From Vavraia culicis subsp. floridensis (lineage: Eukaryota; Microsporidia; Pleistophoridae), in contig NW_007360683.1 of the NCBI RefSeq assembly GCF_000192795.1, positions 1 through 13,297 on the forward strand: a DNA stretch of 13,297 bases, written 5' to 3'. Of the stretch, positions 1 through 8,680 are shown piece after piece; position 1 is the first letter of the stretch; the number at the start of each line of letters is the position of its first letter. The position numbers and the translations under genes were made by a program. The notes below the pieces were generated by a model. It was given only the letters and a program-made list of their open reading frames with translations, searched no databases and had not been told where the DNA came from.

Positions 1-2274
1 GGAATAGTGTAATTGTCTACTTCTCAGTAACACTGTTCCTATAAACAGTACCGCATGTAAGACAATAACGATAGATCGGTACTAGGAGCAATATTTATAC
101 GCGTTTAAGATACATAATGAACGATTTCCTTGATCAATCATTATCTACACATCATATAGTCAAGTGCGTTGATCGATTCTGCAAATCCGTTCAATTTACT
201 CAAAATATAAACTAATCTCATCCTTTACTAGCTGCGCTATTTCTGTTGATAGAATAGAACAAAATTTGGTTGCACATTAACTGAAAATACCGAGATGGAT
301 AGTTTTTCGGAGTGTTCCTGAAGAATACATCATGTAAATCGCGATACACATTTTATTATCACTGCTGCGGTTGCATCATATCTTTCTGTTCTGGTAAGGG
401 TAACAATATCGCGATGACTTGGGAAGTAAGTATATGCCTACCAAGGAAGTACGGTAACAAATTTTATTGATCAGGTTGGCAGCTCTTCTACGTGAAAATA
501 GTCCAGCGGAAGCCCATGTAATTTATGATTACATTTGTGTCGGTTGAATACCTTTCTTTGTACCATTTTATAGTAGTTGTATAATTGTTAGTATTACCTA
601 TGGTGATGTGTTGTATAAAGTTAGGTTAGGGTAATTTTCTCGTTGTTAGCATTAGGTGTACCTCTCAACCTGCATTTATTGTTTTCGTTCCTTTTTTGTT
701 GGCGGCATTTGATTGAGAAGGAATGACAGATATGTATTAGACTTGCTGCAAAAATATAAATAAAACTCTATTTACAGTAAAACCGAGCATTACAGCGTTT
801 AATATGATATTCTGCAACATTTATTATTATATTTCGGGAATTCTACGCTGTAATTTTCAAGAGTACTCAGAATTGTATCTTGTATACTAAAGCAACTTGG
901 TGATTGGTTTTAATCAAACACGAATAGAAGTATCAATACTTTTATTTCTGCATTCTAATCACGAGTAAATGTCGTACGCAAATATTAGTGCACCCAAAAA
1001 TGGCATAATTAGATCCGAAATTAATTTATTAGCTGCAGTCAGAAATGAAAACAAAAAAATATAGCATGACATATTAAAGGACAAGGGTAGTGTTCCATAG
1101 ATAACCAAACATGTTTTGTTTTATAAACGGGAATAGTACGACTCATATTATAATAAGTGTATCTGCTATTAATTTCTGTTAAAAAGTTTTGAAACTAACC
1201 GTCTGATGATAAAATAATTAGTTGCTAAATTTTTAGTGAGGTCAAACACAACAACTCAACACGTAAGATCCGTATGCACGAGTTAGAGCAATCGTACTGC
1301 GGAATACTTACCCAAAACATCGTGTAATCTTATGGCCATCAATGTTCAAACATTTTGTAAAAATTTTAATACAAAAAAAGAGTAAAAAAATATTTTTTAA
1401 AAATAAAGATCCTTTAATCGCTGCATGTTTTTTACACATATAAACATAAAATCAACAACCAACATATCGAAAAGTCTTTACGTTCGAATGTAAAACCAAC
1501 GAAACACAAAATTAACATTATATCTTACCGTCAATCATGATCAGTTGTTAATTTTTTTGACACTTCCTTTTTTAGCATATCAATCTTATTTGTTTTAGAA
1601 CATGAAATTGGCATCTTACTTCACGGAAAGATTGCTTTTAATAAGGAATTTACCAGAAATTGAGTCTAATAGATAATTTAAAGCTGTAGTTACGCCTAGC
1701 CAACTCCTGTATCGTTAGTTATTTTTTTAGAATAACGATTTGCTATTAACTGGTATACGTTATGAAAGTATAAGGAAATTTTGAGCGTAAGTTTTGATAA
1801 GCCGTTGAGACTGTAAAAATTGCTAAGTATCAAACATCAAAACATGAAACAATGAAAAGGTGCAAATAATGTGAGAAAAATCAAAGGATTTTGTAATCAG
1901 GCACAACCAGCGACCACGACCGTATTTAAAGCGAACTGCCAATCGGTTATTTTTAAACACCGAACAGGATCGCTGTAATGGACACTATCCTGACTAATAA
2001 CATCATTTGGACATAAAGACTGTGTTAAAAACAGCGTTAGTCGAGTACGAAGCAAAATGGTGAATTACAGTGCAATACTATGTTTTATCGAATGAAAGAT
2101 TCACGTGATTGCTGATATAAATATTTACTTTTTTTAAAATAGTAGAATAAAAATAAATAAGCATTGAAGGAGTGAAACTGATCGTTTTCTTTTTATTTAC
2201 TCCTTTTCTGATTGTTTTAATAACCAACACAAATCATCTTTATAAAAATTTCCCTTTTTAATAAAAAATAAATA
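1..2274. other. Gene-free AT-rich region upstream of the PUF gene
   Basis: No reading frame here is long enough or protein-like enough to call a gene, and I found no tRNA (no A/B box pair with a matching T-arm) and no rRNA. Sampled GC is about 35%, below the coding regions. There is A/T-rich simple sequence around 1371-1408, including a perfect 14-bp palindrome at 1385-1398 (six A, TA, six T). Short open stretches around 415-640 on the + strand are interrupted by stops and match no family I know. The last 40 bases hold the PUF promoter elements. Confidence 0.6.
2239..2260 (+). promoter_or_regulatory. TATA-like box and CCC-like motif of the PUF gene
   Basis: TTTATAAAA at 2239-2247 is followed by TTTCCCTTTTTAAT from 2249, with the CCC core at 2252-2254, 21 bases before the ATG. 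CCC-like motifs close to start codons are known for microsporidian genes, where transcripts have very short leaders. The position supports the first ATG as the start. The TATA call is by resemblance only in an AT-rich background. Confidence 0.5.
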
Positions 2275-3948
2275 ATGACGATGACACCCCTTCCAATGGA
2301 CACTTACAGGCATGACAGAATAAAAGCCAGAGAAATGAGTTACAAGGTGGACTATGCGGACAAATGCGATGATAACGCGGTAAATGACAAGACTGGCTGT
2401 GATGACGGCGTTTTGCATAAGAATTTGGAGCAAGGCAGCATGACAACCGAGGAAAGACATGTTGATAATGCCAAACAGGATGGTGATATGTGTGCAGATG
2501 AGCAGCTAATCAGCTGTTTGTGCGATTTTGCAAGTTTTTTGGTCGATAACGGTGATGTAAATGTGAATAAGTATAGCTTTCCAAGCTCGTATCGCAGCTC
2601 GAACTCTGTACAAAATATTTTTAGCCCCATTCTTAGCACGAGCTGCTCACCGTTAGAAACGTTTTTGAAAGAGAAGAATATTTCGCTCACGAGCATTGAC
2701 TCGTTGAAGAGCGCGTACTACGGGCACAATAAAAACAATGACGAGGACATGCGCTTAAAACCGTTTATCGGCTCGTCAATGAAAATGATGGAGAAAACAA
2801 GTGAAAGGAAGTGTAAAACGGCCAAGCCTACGCTATTGGAAATGATAGATAACGATAACCCGCGGGAATGCTCAACGGCATATCCTCTCAAGACGCCGTC
2901 ATCTCTTACACCGATCGGTGACGATTTCAGCTTTTTAACGCGAATTTTTACAGAAGAGGGCAGCTGCGAGCACAAGGAAGACTTTGTAAACGATATAAAG
3001 GTGTACTTGGACAGGAAGAACGAAGAGAATGTGGTTGTAGACATTGATACGTGCACAAACATCGTTAAAGATCAGGAGGGAAGCCGATTCATACAGAAAC
3101 GGCTGGAGTTGAGCACCGATGAAGAGTGGATATGGCTTGTGAAGCACATCAAGGTCAAAGAGCTGTGCACTGATCTGTTTGGAAATTACGTTATCCAAAA
3201 ATTAATTGAAAATCGAGATTGTCACGCATACATCACGCAGTACTTGGAGGGATGTTATAAGGAAATGAGCGTGAACGCTTTTGGCTGCAGAGTTGTACAG
3301 CGACTGCTTGATGAAGATGTGAATGGCGGGGGTGAGTACTACCACCGAATAGCAGATGAGCTGAAAGCACATATTCTCGATTTGGTGTATGACTCCAATG
3401 GAAATCACGTTGTCCAAAAAATAGTAGAGCGTGAGATTGACTTTGAGAGCGTTTTCTACAACGATTGCATTCAGCTGAGCAACCATAAGTACGGTTGCCG
3501 TGTCCTCCAGAAACTTTTTGAGAAAAACGAGTGCAGCACTATAATAGGCAAGTTGATTGATAATTGTCTTGATCTGGCCGAGAACCAATACGGTAATTAT
3601 GTGCTGCAGCACATAATTACGATACGGCCCGAGTATCTCGTGCGCGTAAGCGATATTCTCTCGCCCTATATTTTTTCGTTTTCCCTGCACAAGTTCGCCA
3701 GTAATGTCATCGAAAAAATCATAAAAATGTGCGACGAAAAGCGACTGAACAGTATCCTTGACGAGCTACTGGCCAGTAATTGTATTTTGAAAATGAGTAT
3801 GGATAAATACGCGAATTATGTCATACAACGAATACTTGAAAGCAAATCACGCGAACGCGTTACCAATGTTTTGATGGCGAATGTCAATGAGCTGAGAAAC
3901 TGTGTATATTCTAAGCAGATTGTTGTTAGGCTGTCTAAAAGCAAGTGA
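2275..3948 (+). CDS. Pumilio/PUF-family RNA-binding protein
   Basis: A 557-residue sequence-specific mRNA-binding regulator, expected to act in the cytoplasm on 3' UTRs to control translation and mRNA decay. The C-terminal part (about residues 255-557) holds eight PUF repeats. The base-reading residues are all visible: repeat 1 S270/R271/Q274, repeat 2 N304/Y305/Q308, repeat 3 C338/R339/Q342, repeat 4 N377/H378/Q381, repeat 5 C408/R409/Q412, repeat 6 N441/Y442/Q445, repeat 7 S476/N477/E480, repeat 8 N514/Y515/Q518. This is the same series as human PUM1, so the predicted target is UGUAUAUA. Residues 1-240 are polar and low in recognisable domains, as is usual for the N-terminus of PUF proteins. 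The first ATG is chosen because the TATA-like and CCC-like elements sit directly upstream; M3, M8 and M21 are alternatives. No intron is evident. Family certain; which fungal Puf it is orthologous to (the code is Puf3/PUM-like) is inferred. Confidence 0.95.
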   Translation: MTMTPLPMDTYRHDRIKAREMSYKVDYADKCDDNAVNDKTGCDDGVLHKNLEQGSMTTEERHVDNAKQDGDMCADEQLISCLCDFASFLVDNGDVNVNKYSFPSSYRSSNSVQNIFSPILSTSCSPLETFLKEKNISLTSIDSLKSAYYGHNKNNDEDMRLKPFIGSSMKMMEKTSERKCKTAKPTLLEMIDNDNPRECSTAYPLKTPSSLTPIGDDFSFLTRIFTEEGSCEHKEDFVNDIKVYLDRKNEENVVVDIDTCTNIVKDQEGSRFIQKRLELSTDEEWIWLVKHIKVKELCTDLFGNYVIQKLIENRDCHAYITQYLEGCYKEMSVNAFGCRVVQRLLDEDVNGGGEYYHRIADELKAHILDLVYDSNGNHVVQKIVEREIDFESVFYNDCIQLSNHKYGCRVLQKLFEKNECSTIIGKLIDNCLDLAENQYGNYVLQHIITIRPEYLVRVSDILSPYIFSFSLHKFASNVIEKIIKMCDEKRLNSILDELLASNCILKMSMDKYANYVIQRILESKSRERVTNVLMANVNELRNCVYSKQIVVRLSKSK

Positions 3949-5958
3949 ATTATGTTAAAAGTAAAATAATTTTACAAATCTGTGTTTTATATCGCTATTC
4001 CGGCTATGGAATATGTTGATTCGGTGCAACTTATTTTGTGTTATTACCGTGGTGCTTGCGCCCGTTCTCGTGCCGGTGAAAAATTTTGTTTTGCAGGCAT
4101 TTCCTTTTAGGGCTTCCCCTCCGATACGTACTCGCTAAGCGATTGTATTGTTTGTGATTTAGTTATATCCTATGTGTTTCGAATATAATGTTCTAGTATC
4201 AGCTTACTTTCCACCGATTCCGCTGTTCCAGCTTGTTTACATCAATTCAGAATGGTCAGTATTCATTGATAGATTTTATATAGCCGCAAAACGTGGCAGG
4301 TTATGTTCCATTGTATCCTAAAAAACGAATTGCCACCAAGAAAGGATTAGTACAAACATGGCAGTAAGACTGAGATAATGCAAGTAAATACGTATTATCA
4401 TGGCATAGAACTTTTTGCATCAAATTGGTGCATTCTAACGAGACCACCAAGAAGAATGAATGGTGTGTTGCTGCAGCCTTCGATAATATTGCGGTGAAAG
4501 GACAGATTATACTGTTCTACTAGCATCAATGCATTTTAAGAATAAAATAGGCGAAATATCATTGGTTCTGTGTGATTTAATCATATGCTAAGAACGAACT
4601 GCAACAAATTGAACACCATCTTGATAACGCAATCAACAAATAACATTAGGTTGAAACAAGCAATCAGCTGTTTGATCTATTTTGGTACAAATTTTTTAAT
4701 AAACATGCAGTAACGAATTGGTCATTTATAACAGTGAATGGTGTTTAATCGGAGTGAACTTCAAATTTGAACCTAAATTGAAAATATGGTGTTTTACAGA
4801 ACCATTTTATTCGTAAAAAGATATTTGTTTGGGATGCACCGCGACAACAGTTTTTTTAAATCCGTTCCCGTCCCATTTTTTGTGGAAATTCGTTTATTAA
4901 ACACAACCATTGCCTCATACACGCACATATTCTCCTGGTATGACAGCACCGAACCTAATATTTCTAACTTTTACCTACCAACATTTTAGATGTTTCCTTC
5001 GTTGTGTCTTTACTGTGGTTCCTGTTTCTCTATGAATTAATGACTGCATAGAGCTGAAGTAGTTCGCTTATCAGAAATTTAGTTGGTACGTGAAATATTT
5101 CGCATATGGAATTGCATCATATCAGGAAAATATTTATTCGTGTGAAGATGACCGAATGCAAATAAACATACTTTAAGTTAAAAAAATGGCGCGGTACCAA
5201 TTAAATCGGTACTAGTGAACGTGCTTAAAATAACCAAAACAGTTGTAATATTGTAACAATAATTTCAGAGGCACCATTTTATGTTTATCATAACTTCATG
5301 GAATCAGCGTAAGTATCTAGGGAACAAAAACGGCAATATGGGTCACAATATGCATCAGAGTGACACTTAATCTCAAATATACAATAAATATCATTTCTAT
5401 TCACATTATTTATTCGGCATTTTATTCTTGGTCTGTGTATTTTTATTTCTGTGAGTTAGCAATTGTTAATTGCTTAACGCTGAGAATGGAATCGCTGCAC
5501 CTCATTCTAAGATTCACGATCTGCTTTTATATCCAATATTTTTTCTCAAAACTGACCAATCAGCTTCCGAGCTGTCTTTTTATTTATATGATGATTATCT
5601 CATTAAAATCATTTTTGCTCTTTCTGTACATTATGTCGAGAAATTTCTTTCAGGTTGGTATTAGGTATGGCGCACAACTTGTTTTATTTCACTAAAAGAT
5701 ATTTATTTTCCATATATACTATAACATAGTACCTCTTAGGCATTTCTATCATGATTTCTATCGTGATTAACGTATTATTAAATGTATATCATTGTTGAAA
5801 CTAACCCGCGTTAACATTTGATAAAATGTTTCCCTAGGCAACAGCCCAACCACTGAAGCATCCCCTGTAATACACTGTCTCTAAAACCGCCAGGTAGCTT
5901 CAAAAGCATAATTTAACACATACAAGCACCGTCCCACGGCTTATCGCAAGACCAATTC
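3949..5958. other. Long intergenic region with a GC-rich island at its start
   Basis: About 2 kb without a gene I can support. Directly after the PUF stop, GTAAAAT/ATTTTAC forms an inverted repeat at 3961-3975. Bases 4021-4140 are about 50% GC, against about 35% for sampled desert sequence; a 34-codon ATG-initiated frame (4006-4110) crosses this island but resembles nothing known. Two longer frames at 4786-4989 and 5360-5695 lack family resemblance and a CCC-like motif, and the second begins with GTG. Bases 5807-5955 are again relatively GC-rich, with stop-interrupted coding-like sequence on the minus strand. These could be gene relics or chance. Confidence 0.5.
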
Positions 5959-6004
5959 TAAAAAAAATTTAATTATATTAATATTTATATAAAATTAAAT
6001 TATT
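5959..6004. other. 46-bp A/T-only tract downstream of RPB7
   Basis: Every base from 5959 to 6004 is A or T. It lies 10 to 55 bases past the RPB7 stop on that gene's transcribed side, so it probably forms its 3' untranslated region and RNA 3'-end signal. No exact AATAAA occurs on the minus strand here; AATAAT-like words do. The function is inferred from position. Confidence 0.4.
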
Positions 6005-6013
6005 CTCTATTTT

Positions 6014-6481
6014 CTATAAAATGACCCCTAAAAATTCCTCGTTTATTGTCCCTACCGCGTATATCTCGTTTTTATCGATTTTTGTTCCTATAATCTTCAG
6101 TCTTACGAGCGTGTCCTTCTTGATGCTCTCCTGCAAATTGTTTGGAATTTGGTAGTTGGACACAAAAATAGAAAGCGGCCCTATATGCGCGAACAATCCC
6201 ATCTTGTTAACCTCGTCCACCTTCGCTTCTATCACCTCGTTGCGCACAGGCTTGAGAGTTATAGCGGTGTACTTAACTTTGAACAGCACAGATCCCATAT
6301 GGTTCAGAACAGCTTCACCAACATTCTGTATGGATATAACTGCGAGTATAAAGCCATGATCAGATGAGCATGCACCCTCAACCTCCTCCAGAAGATGTGA
6401 GCGCACGGCATATTGCAAGTTGGTATCAAAATAGTTTGGGGACAGGTGTATTGTGTGGGAGAGTTCCGAGATGAAGAACAT
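6014..6481 (-). CDS. RPB7: DNA-directed RNA polymerase II subunit Rpb7
   Basis: A 155-residue subunit of the Rpb4/Rpb7 stalk of RNA polymerase II, which binds emerging RNA and helps initiation in the nucleus. It aligns along its whole length with eukaryotic Rpb7: the N-terminal tip/RNP-like domain begins MFFISELSHTIHLSP, followed by LLEEVEGACSSDHGFILAV and VKYTAITLKPVRNEV. The S1/OB domain then starts at AKVDEVNKMGLFAHIGP, and the ending RLKIIGTKIDKNEIYAVGTI plus FLGVIL is typical. Yeast and human proteins have about 171-172 residues. The difference lies almost entirely in the S1 domain, where the loop after the SxxxIP motif is reduced to about a dozen residues. The start is supported by a C-run three bases upstream and an AATTTATAAATT element beyond it. 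The gene is divergent from the kinesin gene. The partner Rpb4 is not in this window. Confidence 0.95.
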   Translation of the reverse strand: MFFISELSHTIHLSPNYFDTNLQYAVRSHLLEEVEGACSSDHGFILAVISIQNVGEAVLNHMGSVLFKVKYTAITLKPVRNEVIEAKVDEVNKMGLFAHIGPLSIFVSNYQIPNNLQESIKKDTLVRLKIIGTKIDKNEIYAVGTINEEFLGVIL

Positions 6482-6484
6482 CGA

Positions 6485-6516
6485 GGGGGTAGCGCATATT
6501 TTCTAATTTATAAATT
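6485..6516 (-). promoter_or_regulatory. TATA-like palindrome and CCCCC motif of RPB7
   Basis: Reading the minus strand, AATTTATAAATT (plus coordinates 6505-6516, a perfect 12-bp palindrome) lies about 24-35 bases before the ATG, and CTACCCCCTCG ends at the ATG with its five C at 6485-6489. TATA-like and CCC-like elements at these distances fit microsporidian promoters with minimal leaders. This is the clearest promoter in the window. Confidence 0.6.
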
Positions 6517-6538
6517 TGCGAATATAAAAAATTTTAGT

Positions 6539-6564
6539 GGCTGGCGGTGGGCATGCGCCTAGCC
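6539..6564. repeat. GC-rich inverted repeat in the RPB7/kinesin divergent promoter
   Basis: GGCTGGCG at 6539-6546 pairs with CGCC-T-AGCC at 6556-6564: eight base pairs with one bulged T (6560) around a nine-base loop (6547-6555). It is nearly all G/C within an AT-rich spacer. It could be a protein-binding site shared by both promoters or part of a structured RNA. Function unknown. Confidence 0.5.
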
Positions 6565-6770
6565 GGTATGTGCAGGTGTTTATCACGCTCATAGTGTAAT
6601 GTGTGCTCATCATTAAAAATAAATAGCCCCTGCGCCCCTTGTACAATCTCCTTCTTTGCAATCGCTGATTAAGAGAAATAGTGTTTAAATCAGGGGGTAA
6701 AAATGCTTACATCTGTTTTTATTTCTCCAAACCGATCCGCTTTCACCATATTATTAAACAAAACATTTTA

Positions 6771-6780
6771 TTTACCCTTC
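6771..6780 (+). promoter_or_regulatory. CCC-like motif of the kinesin gene
   Basis: TTTACCCTTC has its CCC core at 6775-6777, 13 bases before the kinesin ATG, and is preceded by AT-rich sequence including ATTATTAAAC near 6750. The spacing is intermediate between the PUF and RPB7 cases and supports the chosen start. Confidence 0.5.
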
Positions 6781-6790
6781 GCTACGCTTT

Positions 6791-8680
6791 ATGTCAAATA
6801 TCAAAGTGCTGGTTCGCTTCAGAAAGCCCGCCAACTCACTGCCCTTCACGACAATAGCAAAAAATGAGGTATTTGTGGAGAGCAACGGTGTTAGGTACAA
6901 TTTTGATCGTGTGTTTGTAAAAGAAAGCAACAAAAGCATATACGAGTATCTGAAGGAGGGAATAGTCTGTGGGGGCGATCTTGAGTGCGCGATCAATAGC
7001 TATACCGGTGGTGATGGAGCATCCACAAATAATACGCTCACTATAATGTGCTACGGCAGTACGGGCTCGGGTAAGACTTTCACAATGCTCGGCAACAAGA
7101 AAGAGAAGGGAATCTTCCAGTTGATAAGAGACACATACGATATTTTAGAATTTAAGTGCTTTGAACTGTATAATGAACGGGTGATAGTGCGAACTGAGAA
7201 TGTGCAGGATGTTGGCACGTTTGAAGGCATGCTAGTGAGAAAAAGAACGGCTCTTAACGAAGAGTCGTCACGATCACACACAATAATGGAAATGGTCGTA
7301 CAACAAAACAAGTCCAATCATGGTAAAATTTTCAAAATTATACTCATTGATCTGGCTGGTTCAGAGGACAACCGAAAGACCGGCAACTCTCCACAATCGA
7401 ATCCTTCGCTGATGAAGGAGTCATCAACCATAAACAAATCACTGTTTGTTCTACGAAATGTGATTACAGCAATCTACAAGAAGAGAAAAAGCGTACCATT
7501 CAGGGAAAGTGTGCTTACAAAGTATTTGAAAGAGTATTTTAAGGGTCGTGTAGTGCTCTTGGCCACAGTTGTTGATGACTGTGAGATGATGGGAGAGGGA
7601 ATAAGTACCTTAAACTTTGCGAGCATGAGTAAACGGATCGTTTGGAAGGACAAGATCAGAGAAAAGAGGGATGGATGCAACGAGCTTATCGAGAGATTGT
7701 ATAAAGGCAAAAATTTTGGTAGTAAAGAGAGACCGGTGCTCGACGAAAAAGTTAATTTTGAGAAAGAATCTGTAAGAAGACCTGTTAGAAGGGCGGTTCA
7801 AGGTGATAAAAGTAAGAAAAAAATGAGAAAAAGTGGAGAAGACTTCGTAAAAGCAAATGAAGAGAAGGAGGAACTTACTTTTACCAGAAGCGGAGACACG
7901 GATACCGGAACTAGGAGCAGTGAAGGTGCATATGACAAAATTGTTAAGAACGATGTTTATGGAGTAAAATCATTTGATGAGAACTGTGCACGCGTTATAA
8001 GCGATGATAAAGCTAAATGCGTTCCAAAGATTGACGTGAATGAGAACAGAATATGCGATATTTCTACTACGTTCAGCAGTACTGATATAATAGTACACTC
8101 ATTTGATGGTAACGAGCAAAATAGTGACCGGCTGGTTAATAAAAAAGTTTTTGACGTCATTTTGAAGCGAGCGCGGCAGTTTGAAGAACAAGGCTGCAAA
8201 AGAAAAGCGCTGGAAAATTACAAAATGCTTTTGGAAATGACCGAGGAGGACAAAAACAGTTTGGGAGCAGGAGTAGATGCAAAAAGCAAGGAAATACACG
8301 GTATTATCACGGACGTGGTAAATGATACCTCTCGCAACGAACTTAACGACCAAAATAATGCTACGATTGATGAGTTGCATGAACTAGTGAACTTCAAGGT
8401 GAAGAACGACGTGAGAAAGATAATTGACCAAATAAAGACTAAAATATCGAATTTATCCGCCACTAAAACAAAGCCCTCATTGATAACGAAGAAAGAACTG
8501 CTCAAACTACTTAACAAGGCCGACTTTCTCAGTCTCAAAAAGATAAAAAATATCGGTGATAAGCGGGCTTTAAAGATCATTGAGTATCTGAAATTCAAGA
8601 GAATCGGTAAAACGGAAGACTTATGTAAAATATTTAGTAAGCGGGTGGTTGATAGCATAATGAAGAACGTGACTGAATAA
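6791..8680 (+). CDS. Kinesin-10 (Kid/KIF22-type) chromokinesin
   Basis: A 629-residue microtubule motor expected to bind chromosomes in the closed nuclear spindle and produce a polar ejection or alignment force. The N-terminal motor (about 1-288) has the P-loop GSTGSGKT at 89-96 (the common Q after the first G is S), switch I NEESSRSH at 156-163, switch II DLAGSE at 187-192, then INKSL at 214-218 and VPFRESVLTKYL. P-loop and switch I are only about 60 residues apart, against roughly 105 in kinesin-1, so the segment between them is strongly reduced. Residues 329-347 form a basic patch (RRPVRR...KKKMRK), a possible nuclear localisation or second binding site. The linker to about 560 is charged and low-complexity, with one TPR-like helical hairpin near 459-486. 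Residues 568-629 form a helix-hairpin-helix DNA-binding domain with KNIGDKRALKIIEYL at 586-600, matching the Kid tail. That tail is the reason for the kinesin-10 call. Confidence 0.93.
   Translation: MSNIKVLVRFRKPANSLPFTTIAKNEVFVESNGVRYNFDRVFVKESNKSIYEYLKEGIVCGGDLECAINSYTGGDGASTNNTLTIMCYGSTGSGKTFTMLGNKKEKGIFQLIRDTYDILEFKCFELYNERVIVRTENVQDVGTFEGMLVRKRTALNEESSRSHTIMEMVVQQNKSNHGKIFKIILIDLAGSEDNRKTGNSPQSNPSLMKESSTINKSLFVLRNVITAIYKKRKSVPFRESVLTKYLKEYFKGRVVLLATVVDDCEMMGEGISTLNFASMSKRIVWKDKIREKRDGCNELIERLYKGKNFGSKERPVLDEKVNFEKESVRRPVRRAVQGDKSKKKMRKSGEDFVKANEEKEELTFTRSGDTDTGTRSSEGAYDKIVKNDVYGVKSFDENCARVISDDKAKCVPKIDVNENRICDISTTFSSTDIIVHSFDGNEQNSDRLVNKKVFDVILKRARQFEEQGCKRKALENYKMLLEMTEEDKNSLGAGVDAKSKEIHGIITDVVNDTSRNELNDQNNATIDELHELVNFKVKNDVRKIIDQIKTKISNLSATKTKPSLITKKELLKLLNKADFLSLKKIKNIGDKRALKIIEYLKFKRIGKTEDLCKIFSKRVVDSIMKNVTE

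Noticed and set aside
615..635. GTTAGGTTAGGG, resembling telomeric repeats.
   Set aside because: Only two units, without further array on either side.
3202..3690. 162-codon open frame antisense to the PUF gene.
   Set aside because: It is a shadow of the PUF repeats' codon usage; the sense frame carries all eight functional repeats.
4786..4989. 67-codon ATG frame on the plus strand.
   Set aside because: No family resemblance, no C-run or TATA-like element at a suitable distance; length is within chance.
76..5215. An 11-base word (atcggtactag) shared between about 76 and about 5204.
   Set aside because: Dozens of 11-base matches are expected by chance within a 13-kb AT-rich window, and the flanks do not match.
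5360..5695. 111-codon hydrophobic open frame on the plus strand.
   Set aside because: It starts with GTG, has no CCC-like motif, and about this many codons are expected open by chance somewhere in 13 kb of AT-rich DNA.
6539..6570. The GC-rich hairpin recalls the 5' domain of SRP RNA.
   Set aside because: No SRP S-domain signature follows, and a full-length RNA would run into the kinesin gene.
6641..6660. GCCCCTGCGC resembles the central part of U6 snRNA, with GTGCTC a little upstream.
   Set aside because: The diagnostic ACAGAGA box and the rest of U6 are absent, so the match is taken as chance.
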